64,000 nt of DNA from an uncultured Bacteroidales bacterium. Lineage in GTDB: Bacteria; Bacteroidota; Bacteroidia; Bacteroidales; Paludibacteraceae. The number at the start of each line of letters is the position of its first letter. Positions within the stretch are counted from its first letter, which is position 1. Where the stretch lies: positions 183,263 through 247,262 of the forward strand of contig CADCEV010000004.1 in NCBI GenBank assembly GCA_902800525.1, given 5' to 3'. The translations under genes were made by a program, and so were the position numbers. Shown piece after piece: positions 7,381 through 16,019 of this stretch. Below the pieces are notes generated by a model. It saw only the letters and a program-made list of their open reading frames with translations. It made no database searches and was not told where the DNA came from.

Positions 7381-9780
7381 AAAGTTAAAGTTTACATATT
7401 ATTCCTGGTGATTTCGGTGTTGTGGATCGGTAGTTTTCGTTGCTATGCGGTGGAGACGATCATCGTGGGCGAAGTGGTGAACGAGACGACCGGAGAGGCG
7501 GTACCGAATGTGAATATCCGTTTCCGAGGGACGAAGATCGGTACTACTTCGGACGAGAACGGCAACTATGTACTACGGGTGGATATGCAAGCAAAAGAGC
7601 AGTTGATCTTCTCTGCGGTGGGTTATTACACGCAGCGTTTTGACATTGAGCCGGGCGCGATGGCGGGTCTGCAAGTAGCGCTGCGCGAACGGACAGCCAC
7701 ATTGAGCGAAGTGGTGGTTTCTCCGGCTGAAAACCCTGCAATAGGCATCTTGCGCCAAGTGCGGGCTCATCGTGAGGAGAACGACCGGACGCTTCACAAA
7801 GAGAGCAGCATAGTTGCACAACGCGAACAGACACTCTACATATCGCATATCAACAAACGGCATCTTCAGCGTGCGCTATGGAAAAGTCTGCAAGCCGGCA
7901 TGATCGCGCAAGAGGACTCGACTTATATCCTGCCGCTATACCGCGAGAAACAGTCTTTCCGGCTCTCGGGCACAGAGATGATCCCGGCGAACGACAAGAT
8001 GAGTCAGACCCTCATCCTCACCGAAACGAGTTACGCTTCTCTTCTGGGCGGTGAAGGAAACCTCAATTTCTACGCGCCTTCGGTGTCGATCATGGGGCAC
8101 GCTTTTCTCTCGCCGATAGCCGCCGGCGGCAACCTCTATTACCGTTATTACATTGTGGAAGAGGACTCCCTTTCCGCGCCTATGGTACGCATTGCCTTTC
8201 GTACGAGAAACCCGTTCTACGCTACGTTCAATGGTGAGATGGTGATAGACACCAGCGCTTTTGCGCTCCGTTCAATTCAAGCGCACGTTCCGGCAGAGGT
8301 GGCAGTGAATTATGTCAATACGCTGCATGTGCATCAAACGCTCGCGCCGGACGGAACGATCGCCGAAGAGAAGATCTCGGTGCTGCTTGATTTCTCTATC
8401 AAGACCGAGAAAGCCGGAACGGTCTTCCCCACTCTTCTACTGACGACTGCCCTCAAAAACCCCACACAAATCCCGCTTCCGGGAGGCGCGGCAATGTCTT
8501 CTCCTTCCCTTGCCAAGAGAGACGATGAGGGGTTAAGTACTTCCACCGATTCGGCTTTTGCAAGCTTGGAAAACCTGCCGCTGATTCGTACCGCACAGTG
8601 GTTTGCCACCATCGCCACTACCGGATATATTCCCACCGGCACGATGGTGGATATCGGTCACATTGAGGAAATCTTGCAGATCAACAAACATGAGGGTTTG
8701 CACTTGGGTCTGCCTTTCCGGACGAATGAGAAACTGTCGGACGTCGTTTCTTTGGAAGCGTCGGTGGGTTATGGATTCAAAGACCGTTCGGTCAAGGGGA
8801 TGGGGCGCGTGTCTGTGAACCTGCCAACAACCCGCAAGAGCACGCTGCAAGTGGAGTACCAGGACCATTATGTCTGGTCGGAAGTGGATGATTTCGGAAG
8901 GCTGCTGCGGGAGAACTCCATGGGCTGGGGTAACTTCGATTTTACGGCGTACGCTTTCGAGGCGCTGCATCGCGACACCTTATGCCGCAACACCGCCATG
9001 CGCCAGCGACAGATACAAGCCCACTGGTTTGCTGATTGGACTCCGAACTTTGAGACACATGCTTATGTCCGTGCAGGTTGGCAACCGGCGGAACTACCTC
9101 TTTATACCGCAAACACCACACAGCCAACATCCAACATCGCCTATCAGTCGCTCTCACTCATCGGGCGACTCAGTTGGGGCGAACGCAAATACGACGGCTA
9201 TTTCATGCGGAGATATGCGTACTCATCGCGCTATCCTGTGCTGTATATCGGTTTTGAGACAGGTCACTGGGCAGGAACAGCCTCACATATCTACGCTCAC
9301 ATCCGCCTTATGCTCAGCCAGCACGCCAACCTCGGTATGGGCGGAACGCTCAGTTACGCGTTGCAAGGCGGCGCTATCTTCGGGCAAGTACCGGCCACCA
9401 TGCTCTGGCAAGCGAACGGAAACCAGGGTTTTGCGTACGACCCTTACCGCTATACTTTCCTGCACGGCGGCGAACTGACAGCCGACAAATATGTGGCTTT
9501 GCAGACCGAATGGAACGGCCAGGGAATACTTTTCAATATGATCCCGGGTATTCGATGGTTGCATCTGCGCGAATTGGTGGAGGCGAAAGTGGCGTACGGC
9601 TATAACAATGCGGCGGACAAACATAAAACCTATGCCGAAGTTGGCATAGGTTTGGGAAATATTCTGCGTGTGTGCGACCTCTATTCCGTGTGGGGTTTCA
9701 CGCAAAATGATCCGTTGCTCAACGGAAAAAGATTCAGTACCCAATGGGGAATGCGTTTCCGCATTCATCTGGGGCTTTGA
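7378..9780 (+). CDS. DUF5686 / carboxypeptidase-regulatory-like outer-membrane protein
   Basis: 800 residues. A TAG stop sits immediately upstream in frame, so the TTG at 7378 is the first possible start; no ATG gives a complete signal peptide (KVKVYILFLVISVLWIGSFRCYA). After cleavage comes a CarboxypepD_reg-like beta sandwich (IIVGEVVNETTGEAVPNVNIRFRGTKIGTTSDENGNY, about residues 28-64). A long DUF5686 domain follows and ends in a beta-barrel-like series of alternating strands with a terminal aromatic/Leu residue. Such proteins are outer-membrane TonB-receptor relatives of unknown substrate. The gene abuts trxB tail to tail with no spacer. Confidence 0.82.
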   Translation: MKVKVYILFLVISVLWIGSFRCYAVETIIVGEVVNETTGEAVPNVNIRFRGTKIGTTSDENGNYVLRVDMQAKEQLIFSAVGYYTQRFDIEPGAMAGLQVALRERTATLSEVVVSPAENPAIGILRQVRAHREENDRTLHKESSIVAQREQTLYISHINKRHLQRALWKSLQAGMIAQEDSTYILPLYREKQSFRLSGTEMIPANDKMSQTLILTETSYASLLGGEGNLNFYAPSVSIMGHAFLSPIAAGGNLYYRYYIVEEDSLSAPMVRIAFRTRNPFYATFNGEMVIDTSAFALRSIQAHVPAEVAVNYVNTLHVHQTLAPDGTIAEEKISVLLDFSIKTEKAGTVFPTLLLTTALKNPTQIPLPGGAAMSSPSLAKRDDEGLSTSTDSAFASLENLPLIRTAQWFATIATTGYIPTGTMVDIGHIEEILQINKHEGLHLGLPFRTNEKLSDVVSLEASVGYGFKDRSVKGMGRVSVNLPTTRKSTLQVEYQDHYVWSEVDDFGRLLRENSMGWGNFDFTAYAFEALHRDTLCRNTAMRQRQIQAHWFADWTPNFETHAYVRAGWQPAELPLYTANTTQPTSNIAYQSLSLIGRLSWGERKYDGYFMRRYAYSSRYPVLYIGFETGHWAGTASHIYAHIRLMLSQHANLGMGGTLSYALQGGAIFGQVPATMLWQANGNQGFAYDPYRYTFLHGGELTADKYVALQTEWNGQGILFNMIPGIRWLHLRELVEAKVAYGYNNAADKHKTYAEVGIGLGNILRVCDLYSVWGFTQNDPLLNGKRFSTQWGMRFRIHLGL
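9626..9653 (-). terminator. Hairpin inside the DUF5686 gene, possible antisense terminator of lolA-trxB
   Basis: A perfect 11-base stem (AAACCTATGCC at 9626-9636, GGCATAGGTTT at 9643-9653) with a six-base loop. On the minus strand the stem runs into TTTTATG. It lies 128 bases beyond the trxB stop, where no intergenic space exists for a normal terminator. Confidence 0.4.
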
Positions 9781-10713
9781 TCACAGGCTCTTGATATACT
9801 TATCCGCTTCAATCGCCGCCTTAGCACCGCTTCCGGCAGCTACGATTGCCTGACGGTAGTGCGGGTCAGCGCAGTCTCCGGCGGCAAACACACCGGGCAC
9901 GTTCGTGCGCGGGCTGTCTCCGTCCACGATAATATAGCCCTCTGCATCGCGGTTTATGAACTCCTTGAAGAGATCCGTGTTCGGGTGATGACCGATAGCC
10001 AGGAAGAATCCGTCGATATCAATATGCTTCACTGCCTCGTCCGGTTCACCTTTGCGATAGACGAGATCCGCTCCTTGCACTTTGCCCTCGCCGGTGAGAC
10101 AGAGCGTGTTATGCTCAAAGAGGACTTCGATTTTGGGGTTATTGAGCACGCGTTGCTGCATGATCTCCGAAGCGCGGAGATAAGGTTTGCGCACGATCAT
10201 ATACACTTTTTCGCACAGCCCGGCGAGGTAGTTTGCCTCCTCGCACGCCGTGTCACCACCGCCAACTACGGCTACCGTTTTCTTGCGGTAGAAGAAGCCG
10301 TCGCAGGTAGCGCACGCACTCACGCCGCGTCCGCGATAGGTGCGCTCGGATTCGATTCCGAGGTATTTGGCAGAAGCGCCGGTAGCAATAATAACCGCAT
10401 CGGCTTCGTATTCCTCGGTGTCTTCCACCCACACTTTCTTGGGGCTGGTTGAGAAATCCACCTTGGTCACGATGCCGGACACGTATTTCGTACCGAAACG
10501 CTCAGCTTGACGTTTCATGTCATCCATCATTTGGAAGGGTTCAACTCCTTCCGGATAGCCGGGGAAATTCTCCACTTCGGTAGTTGTTGTCAACTGGCCG
10601 CCTAATTGCGGTCCTTCAATCAGCACCGGCTCCAAGTTCGCGCGGCTGGCATAGATAGCAGCTGTGTAACCCGCAGGTCCGGAGCCTATAATCAAACATT
10701 TTACTCTGTTCAT
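9781..10713 (-). CDS. trxB: Thioredoxin-disulfide reductase
   Basis: 310-residue cytosolic FAD/NADPH flavoprotein that reduces thioredoxin. The FAD-binding GxGxxG is near the N-terminus (IIGSGPAGYTAAIYASRA, about residues 7-24). The redox-active CATCDG is at about 133-138, the NADPH GGGDTACEEA at about 151-160, and the C-terminal FAD motif is GVFAAGDCAD (about 270-279). It overlaps the end of lolA by four bases and forms an operon with it. Confidence 0.96.
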   Translation of the reverse strand: MNRVKCLIIGSGPAGYTAAIYASRANLEPVLIEGPQLGGQLTTTTEVENFPGYPEGVEPFQMMDDMKRQAERFGTKYVSGIVTKVDFSTSPKKVWVEDTEEYEADAVIIATGASAKYLGIESERTYRGRGVSACATCDGFFYRKKTVAVVGGGDTACEEANYLAGLCEKVYMIVRKPYLRASEIMQQRVLNNPKIEVLFEHNTLCLTGEGKVQGADLVYRKGEPDEAVKHIDIDGFFLAIGHHPNTDLFKEFINRDAEGYIIVDGDSPRTNVPGVFAAGDCADPHYRQAIVAAGSGAKAAIEADKYIKSL

Positions 10714-11279
10714 AATCTCATATCGTTGATATACGTATTCTTATCGGGTTCGATGATGTATTTCGGTTCTTCCTTGACAAAAGAAGGGTTATTCATTTTG
10801 AGGGTTGAACTCTTTTTGCCCTCTTTGATGTCCAAGGAAAGCGGCAAGAGGTCGCTGTTGCGGACACGCAGGGTGAAACGGTCAATGCCGGCGCTTTTGT
10901 CCTTCGGCGTCAGGGTAATGATGGTCTGTTGTCCGTCCGCCGAGGCATGTTCCGTCACGTTGCAGAAATCCACAACGGTCTTGGCATACAGCAGCGGGTT
11001 GGTCTCCACCAGTTCCTGTTCGGTGGGGTTCGAGAGGGTCAGTTCGTCCATCTCCGGCGAGTACATATACAGCGTTTTGCCGTCATACGCCGCTTCTATG
11101 TTGAACATCTCCAGCTTGAAGCACTGACCGTGCATGGTCAGCGTGCCGGGGTAGTTCATCGGCGCATCCACCTCTTCAAGCACCGTGACATTGAAGTCCG
11201 AATGCAGGGTCTTGTTCTCCAGATTTGCAAGAAACGAGGACAGGATGGTCAGTATGGTCAGTAACAGTTTCATAGGCAT
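10710..11279 (-). CDS. lolA: Outer-membrane lipoprotein carrier LolA
   Basis: 189 residues (187 if the second ATG at 11273 is used). A short signal peptide (MKLLLTILTILSSFLA) is followed by a LolA-type half-barrel (KTLHSDFNVTVLEE, GTLTMHGQCFKLEM, AYDGKTLYMYSPEMDELTLSNPT). It carries lipoproteins across the periplasm and so complements the LolC/E-type permease at 4683. A Bacteroidota promoter lies about 50 bases upstream. In related genomes lolA-trxB commonly follow ftsK; here about 5.9 kb separates them. Confidence 0.87.
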   Translation of the reverse strand: MPMKLLLTILTILSSFLANLENKTLHSDFNVTVLEEVDAPMNYPGTLTMHGQCFKLEMFNIEAAYDGKTLYMYSPEMDELTLSNPTEQELVETNPLLYAKTVVDFCNVTEHASADGQQTIITLTPKDKSAGIDRFTLRVRNSDLLPLSLDIKEGKKSSTLKMNNPSFVKEEPKYIIEPDKNTYINDMRL

Positions 11280-11331
11280 TCGTTATTTTTTATTTTGCTT
11301 CTTACCCAACTTGCTTTTCTAAATTTTGGTG

Positions 11332-11363
11332 CAAAGGTACAACTTTTTTTCGAATTATGCAAG
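11332..11363 (-). promoter_or_regulatory. Bacteroidota-type promoter for lolA-trxB
   Basis: On the minus strand, CTTG (11360-11363), 20 bases, then TACCTTTG (complement of 11332-11339). Confidence 0.75.
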
Positions 11364-11720
11364 AGCCTTTCGCATTTTTGTGGAATTTTACATTAGTGTC
11401 CACTAAAAAGTAAATAAAATTAGTTATTTAAGTTTCCCGGTTGTATTATTGATAAATCGAAAATGCGTTTCGCTCTAAGCAGCTCATGAAAGACTCCCGA
11501 AAGGATCCCGGCATAGCCTCGAAATACCCACGAAAATGGTTAACGAATGACTAAGAATATACAAGAATGACTAACAGTCGCGTTCGGCAAATGGATCGCA
11601 AAAGCCATATACCGCTCCGCTTAATGGCAGGTGCGACCATTGCCTCCGCTCCCCCCACAAATTAAAATTTGCGGGGACCCCAGAATGTTCCAAACTTGGC
11701 TGATTCATAAAAAAATGACA

Positions 11721-11783
11721 TTGCACTATTTGCACTATTTGCACTTTGGAACGGGAAAGTGCAAATAGTGCAGAAAGTGCAAA
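11721..11783. repeat. Inverted repeat built from tandem TTTGCACTA words
   Basis: TTGCACTATT words repeat about three times on the left. A perfect 17-base arm (11731-11747) pairs with 11756-11772 across an eight-base loop. A third, imperfect AAAGTGCAAAG unit extends the right side. Confidence 0.8.
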
Positions 11784-11805
11784 GCAAAAAAATGCATGTC
11801 AGTAT

Positions 11806-11869
11806 TGTCAGTATTGTCAGTTTGAGGGCCATAAAGGCAGGAAAAATCAAGAAACTGACAAAACTGACA
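11806..11869. repeat. Inverted repeat built from tandem TGTCAGTAT words
   Basis: The left arm (11806-11823) and right arm (11852-11869) match at 17 of 18 positions, separated by a 28-base loop. Each arm is itself two or three copies of a nine-base word. It lies 23 bases from the preceding inverted repeat. Confidence 0.8.
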
Positions 11870-12008
11870 AAGCAAATTTTTATATACCGGTAAAAATGGA
11901 AGAGGAGATTTTTAATCTGTCCAAAATTACCAAAAATGATTCAAAAATTTCAAAACGGCGAATTATACGAAAAAATCGTTCGATTGGAACGAGAAAGAAT
12001 TACGCGAA

Positions 12009-12872
12009 TTATTTTCTTTTATGTTCAGTTATTATGGCTGTGATATAGTTTTTAGGAGAACGGGCACGTGGCTGTTTTGGAGGAAGAACAATGCGCTCAG
12101 AATAGCTATCGAGAGCTTGCTCCCAAAGGATTTTCTTCCCCGGAAGAATATAAAGCGTTTTAAACAAGACCAGTTCTTCTTCATTCATGAAGATATAGAA
12201 ATACACGCCTGTTTTTTCTTGCTCCCATTCGTATCCTTTCTTGAACGGCTCGAATGCCAACCAGTGTTCCGGCTCGGCATCGCACATCGGGCTATAATAG
12301 TGCCCAATGTATTTGGCTCCTATCCATTCTCCATCGCTATACCTGCGTGCGAAATCCTCGGCAATCTTCTGGTAGCGACGATCATAACGGATAGTTTCTA
12401 TTTTAGATGGTCGGAAAGGCGGTAATTTTAACGGTTCTTCAGATGGAAAAAACTTCCAGTTACGGCGGTTTGAGAAATACTCCCCAAAGGCAACGGGATA
12501 TTCCCGACGAAGAGCGTGCTCTGCCAGTTGTTTGAACCAGCGGGCATAGTTTTTATCCGGTCGTTTGCCTTTTTCGAACAATGCTCTATTGCTATCAAGT
12601 AGCACGTCGGCTGCTTTTTTATAATCGACATCACCATCACACTTAGGGCAACCGGCAGAGCCGTGAGGGCACTCAAAAGGCGGACAGTCATCATACCACT
12701 CATACTCCGGTTTATCCATGAGACATTTCGGGTAGATATTCCATCTCCAAGCCATACCATTGGGTGACATACCAGCAAACAAACGAAGCTGTTCATAACC
12801 TCGTTGGTGAAGTTCGTGTAAAATCAGCACAACGTCACACGCTCCCCAATTTTCATTTAATGTTTGGGTCAT
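12009..12872 (-). CDS. Unknown protein coupled to a type IIG restriction enzyme
   Basis: 287 residues; I do not recognise the family. The N-terminal part has the block ELHQRGYEQLRLFAGMSPNGMAWRW (residues 20-44), which reads like a compact beta-alpha domain. A cysteine cluster follows (Cys63-x4-Cys68-x6-Cys75-x2-Cys78, with Cys50 and His70 nearby) that could bind zinc. The C-terminal half is rich in aromatic and basic residues. It overlaps the end of the restriction-modification gene by four bases, so it is translated with it and probably assists or controls that enzyme; this is inference from position. Confidence 0.75.
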   Translation of the reverse strand: MTQTLNENWGACDVVLILHELHQRGYEQLRLFAGMSPNGMAWRWNIYPKCLMDKPEYEWYDDCPPFECPHGSAGCPKCDGDVDYKKAADVLLDSNRALFEKGKRPDKNYARWFKQLAEHALRREYPVAFGEYFSNRRNWKFFPSEEPLKLPPFRPSKIETIRYDRRYQKIAEDFARRYSDGEWIGAKYIGHYYSPMCDAEPEHWLAFEPFKKGYEWEQEKTGVYFYIFMNEEELVLFKTLYILPGKKILWEQALDSYSERIVLPPKQPRARSPKNYITAIITEHKRK

Positions 12873-15862
12873 TCTTCAATTACTTTGATTTCATCTTCTG
12901 TTAGTCCGTACAAGGCATAGACGCGTGTGTCGATCTCGGCATCCGTAGCGGAGATAGCAGAGGTGAGTTCGGTACAAGCGGCTTTGTATTGGTTGAAATA
13001 GTCCTCCCATTCGTCCTGCTGAACCAAAGATAATTTGATTTTCTGCTTTTTGAGTTCGGCAATAAAGCCAGCAAAATCCAAGGAATCGAAGGTCTCTAAC
13101 GTGCCGGTAATTTTAATGTCCGGCATGTTGTCTTGCAAACGACGAATAAACCTTGCCCGCTTGGCTTGGAGGTCTTTATTCAAAGAGAGCATCTTGTCGG
13201 CAAGAGAAGATAATTGTTTTGTTTCATCTCCAAATTCCGGCAAAGGCAGTCTTCCTAGCTGGTTAGTTCTAATTTTGGTAAATGCTCCTTCTGTTAAATC
13301 AAACGCTATTTTTTGAACAAAGAAAGTAGCGAAACGGGAATTTAATATAGCCAACAATATCTTTAATGTGTCCATATTGTATTCGTTCTTTGGATAGACA
13401 GCATAGAGAGAACTCAAAAAGTATCTATTCTCGGTATCTAAGCAAGCGTTTATTCTATCACCAGTTTCTCTTACGGCTATCTTTTGACATTCATAAAACG
13501 AAGTATTGTTCCAATTTCGGGCAAGCCAATTACCATATTTCAAATATACGTTCTCTTCTTTAATGGTATAACGAGACATACCTTTTCCCCGTAGAGATTT
13601 TTTCCAAGGCTCTGGTAAAATATCATTTGATAGTTTTACATATTCTGGGTCATTACCCGTTTTTATACATTGACGCAAGAAACAAAAATCGCCTAAAGTA
13701 GAATACTTTTGAAGCTTCTTAAACAAAGCTCTTTCGTTCGCATTTAGCGTGAGATCAAAAGAGAAATTTGCGTTCATTTCAATATCTGAAACAGGGACAG
13801 AATAATCAAAAGGAAGAGATATATCTTCCGCGGATTTTATTTTTTGTTTTACCTTAATTTCTGGATATTGCACACCTTTATTCATCAGTATAATACAAGT
13901 ATGAACGGTAGGGTCTTGGAATACATCCATACTAAAATTCAGGACCTCTCGTAAACCATACTCATAAACCATCTTTCTGCGTAACTTTTGTGAATAGAGA
14001 TTAGAAAGTATTGTATTTGGGTTGATAAAAGCGAATTGCCCTTTATTCTTTAATATCTCCATGCCTTTTTGGATGAAGATTTCAAACAAATCAATATGTC
14101 CCTCTATGGCAGGGTAGTTCTGTTTATAGTATTCCTTATCTTGTTCAGCAGCTTGCACATACGGCGGATTACCGATGACGACATCGAAACCGCCTTTGGC
14201 GAAGACTTGCGGGAATTTGGCTTGCCAATTGAAGGCTTTTTCGCCGGCTATTTCGGGATCAGAGATCAGGGAGTTACCGCATTTGATGTTGTTATTGAGC
14301 GAGGAGAGTTTGCGGTGAGGTTTAGCGGTACGCAGCCACAGGGCAAGACGGGCAATCTCCACACTCTCTTCGTTAATATCCACGCCGTAGAGGTTGTTTT
14401 CGAGGATGCTGTTTTCGATATTGGGGAAGATGAGTTCCGAGCCGGTTAGTTTGGCTTCCATCTCATCTATGAGCTTATGCTCCGCCATGAGGAACTGGAG
14501 TGCGGCATTGAGGAAAGCCCCCGAACCGCAAGCAGGGTCGCAGATAGTGATACCAAGCAACCATTCACGGTATGCGGTCAATTGGTCAAGAAGCCTTTTC
14601 TTCGTTGCTGTCTGGCGGTTCTTGTCCGCGAAATACTCTTGTTCGTCGATACCCATTTCGGCTTTCTTTTCCGCACAGAGTTTGCCGACGGTGTTCTCCA
14701 CAATGTATTTGGTGATATACTGCGGTGTATAGAAGACTCCATCGCGTTTGCGTTTGGAGACGGAAGGTGTTTCTCCGGCATTGATCTGCGCGGTTACTTC
14801 TTCTATCTCGTTGAGGGAGTTTTCGAAAATATGTCCGAGGATGTTGACATCGACATCGGTTGAGTAGTCGTAGTCCGCAAGTTTGCGTGTAAACTGCGCC
14901 AAGAGTTCATCGCTGATGGTTAGTCCGTCGAGCACCTCATCGGGTTTGAACAGACCGCCGTTATAGGCGAAGATCTCGTATTTCTTACCCTGCCAGCCTG
15001 TGTTCATGTAGCCGAAATACTTCTTGATACGGTTGTAGAGCGGCACGTACTCGTCCATCTCTTTGAGTTGCTCCCACTGGTTGAGGATCTCCACCATGGA
15101 GTTAGGCGGCAACAGACCGCTGTCCTCGGCAAAGAAGATGAATAGTAGTCTGTCAAGCAGTTTCTGGGTCTTTTTGAAAAGAAGCAAGATTTGCTCCTTG
15201 GGCGTATTCTCGTCGGTGTTATGAGCCAATATATCCGCGAAGATCTCGCGCTTGAAGGCAGAGTAGTCTTTGTATAGTTTCTGGGTGACCTCGTCCTCGT
15301 TGCTCACACTGTCTTGTTTGGCTTTGAGGGGCTTGTCGGCTTGTATATTCGCCCATGACAAGCAGAAATAGAGCAATCGGAACTGCTCTTTGGTTATCGT
15401 GAAGAGGTTCCATTCGATATGCTCGACGGCATTGTCAATATAAAAACGCAGCTTCTCGAAATTGGAGATGACGACGTATTTCGTGTCTTTGTGTTGGCTC
15501 TTATATCCGAAAGCCTGCCGCTCCACATGGCTGAGGTCGGTAGTCTTATGGTCTTTGAGTTCGATGACACCGATTACTTTGCCGTCCCGAAGAATAGCGC
15601 CGTCGGCTTTCTTGGCGTCGGTCTCGTTCTTTTGCTCGGTAATGAGGTTGAAATCGGGCATCGGATTGAGGGTATAGCCAAAGACCTTGACGAAGAGCTC
15701 GCGCAGAAAGCCCTCTTGGAACTGCTCCTCTTTGGACGCGCGGATATTCTCCTGCACGGCAGGATTGAGGAAATAGGCTTTGTAGGTTTCCCACGCTTTG
15801 GCAATCAGCTCAGCATCCTGTGCAGCGAGGTATTTCTTGATAACACTATTCTGAAAAAACAT
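12869..15862 (-). CDS. Type IIG (Eco57I-like) restriction-modification enzyme
   Basis: 997 residues combining cleavage and methylation. The N-terminus holds a PD-(D/E)xK nuclease: Asp87 (KADGAI), then Glu101 and Lys103 in VIELKDHK. A helical connector reaches about residue 370. The N6-adenine methyltransferase has the SAM motif DPACGSGAF (442-450), a VDIN motif (494-497) and the catalytic NPPY (565-568). The TaqI-like specificity domain occupies about 700-990. All key residues are intact, so the enzyme should be active. A promoter lies upstream at 15924-15955 and a coupled unknown gene lies downstream. It methylates an unknown DNA sequence and cuts unmodified invading DNA. Confidence 0.93.
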   Translation of the reverse strand: MFFQNSVIKKYLAAQDAELIAKAWETYKAYFLNPAVQENIRASKEEQFQEGFLRELFVKVFGYTLNPMPDFNLITEQKNETDAKKADGAILRDGKVIGVIELKDHKTTDLSHVERQAFGYKSQHKDTKYVVISNFEKLRFYIDNAVEHIEWNLFTITKEQFRLLYFCLSWANIQADKPLKAKQDSVSNEDEVTQKLYKDYSAFKREIFADILAHNTDENTPKEQILLLFKKTQKLLDRLLFIFFAEDSGLLPPNSMVEILNQWEQLKEMDEYVPLYNRIKKYFGYMNTGWQGKKYEIFAYNGGLFKPDEVLDGLTISDELLAQFTRKLADYDYSTDVDVNILGHIFENSLNEIEEVTAQINAGETPSVSKRKRDGVFYTPQYITKYIVENTVGKLCAEKKAEMGIDEQEYFADKNRQTATKKRLLDQLTAYREWLLGITICDPACGSGAFLNAALQFLMAEHKLIDEMEAKLTGSELIFPNIENSILENNLYGVDINEESVEIARLALWLRTAKPHRKLSSLNNNIKCGNSLISDPEIAGEKAFNWQAKFPQVFAKGGFDVVIGNPPYVQAAEQDKEYYKQNYPAIEGHIDLFEIFIQKGMEILKNKGQFAFINPNTILSNLYSQKLRRKMVYEYGLREVLNFSMDVFQDPTVHTCIILMNKGVQYPEIKVKQKIKSAEDISLPFDYSVPVSDIEMNANFSFDLTLNANERALFKKLQKYSTLGDFCFLRQCIKTGNDPEYVKLSNDILPEPWKKSLRGKGMSRYTIKEENVYLKYGNWLARNWNNTSFYECQKIAVRETGDRINACLDTENRYFLSSLYAVYPKNEYNMDTLKILLAILNSRFATFFVQKIAFDLTEGAFTKIRTNQLGRLPLPEFGDETKQLSSLADKMLSLNKDLQAKRARFIRRLQDNMPDIKITGTLETFDSLDFAGFIAELKKQKIKLSLVQQDEWEDYFNQYKAACTELTSAISATDAEIDTRVYALYGLTEDEIKVIEE

Positions 15863-15923
15863 AGCTAATACATTTTATCATTTTCACATTTTCTCATTTG
15901 CGTATTTGTTCAAATACGGTGTG

Positions 15924-15955
15924 CAAAGGTACAACTTTTTTCTGAATTATGCAAA
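15924..15955 (-). promoter_or_regulatory. Promoter for the type IIG operon
   Basis: On the minus strand, TTTG (15952-15955), 20 bases, then TACCTTTG (15924-15931). The spacer is nearly identical to that of the lolA promoter. Confidence 0.75.
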
Positions 15956-15982
15956 TAAATCTCTCTTTTTTCCAACAACCAC

Positions 15983-16012
15983 AAAAAAATCTGCACTTGG
16001 GATGCAGATTTT
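15983..16012 (-). terminator. Terminator of the rhuM-like gene
   Basis: A nine-base stem (AAATCTGCA 15987-15995, TGCAGATTT 16003-16011) with a seven-base loop, followed on the minus strand by a run of T. It lies just beyond the stop at 16020. Confidence 0.8.
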
Positions 16013-16019
16013 AAGATTT

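Larger units (their letters stand above)
11364..12008. other. Intergenic left flank of the restriction island; no gene supported
   Basis: This 645-base stretch has no convincing coding region. It holds a 14-base palindrome TTAGTGTCCACTAA (11393-11406), a doubled GAATGACTAA word (about 11545-11578), an AT-rich palindrome AAATTAAAATTT near 11658, and two large inverted repeats (listed separately). The palindrome and the abrupt loss of coding order suggest an old insertion edge. No transposase remnant is readable. Confidence 0.5.

Noticed and set aside
11393-11406. Palindrome TTAGTGTCCACTAA as an insertion-sequence end
   Set aside because: No matching second end or transposase remnant was found nearby, so it is only noted as a palindrome.
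11662-11850. Minus-strand frame with many Leu, Ile, Thr and Cys residues
   Set aside because: Its residues come from the tandem words of two inverted repeats (TTTGCACTA, TGTCAGTAT). No start signal or conserved pattern is seen.
11746-12048. Plus-strand frame of about 100 residues at the island edge
   Set aside because: The first half is repeat-derived and the second is Lys/Asn-rich AT sequence. It also overlaps the end of the 12009 gene.
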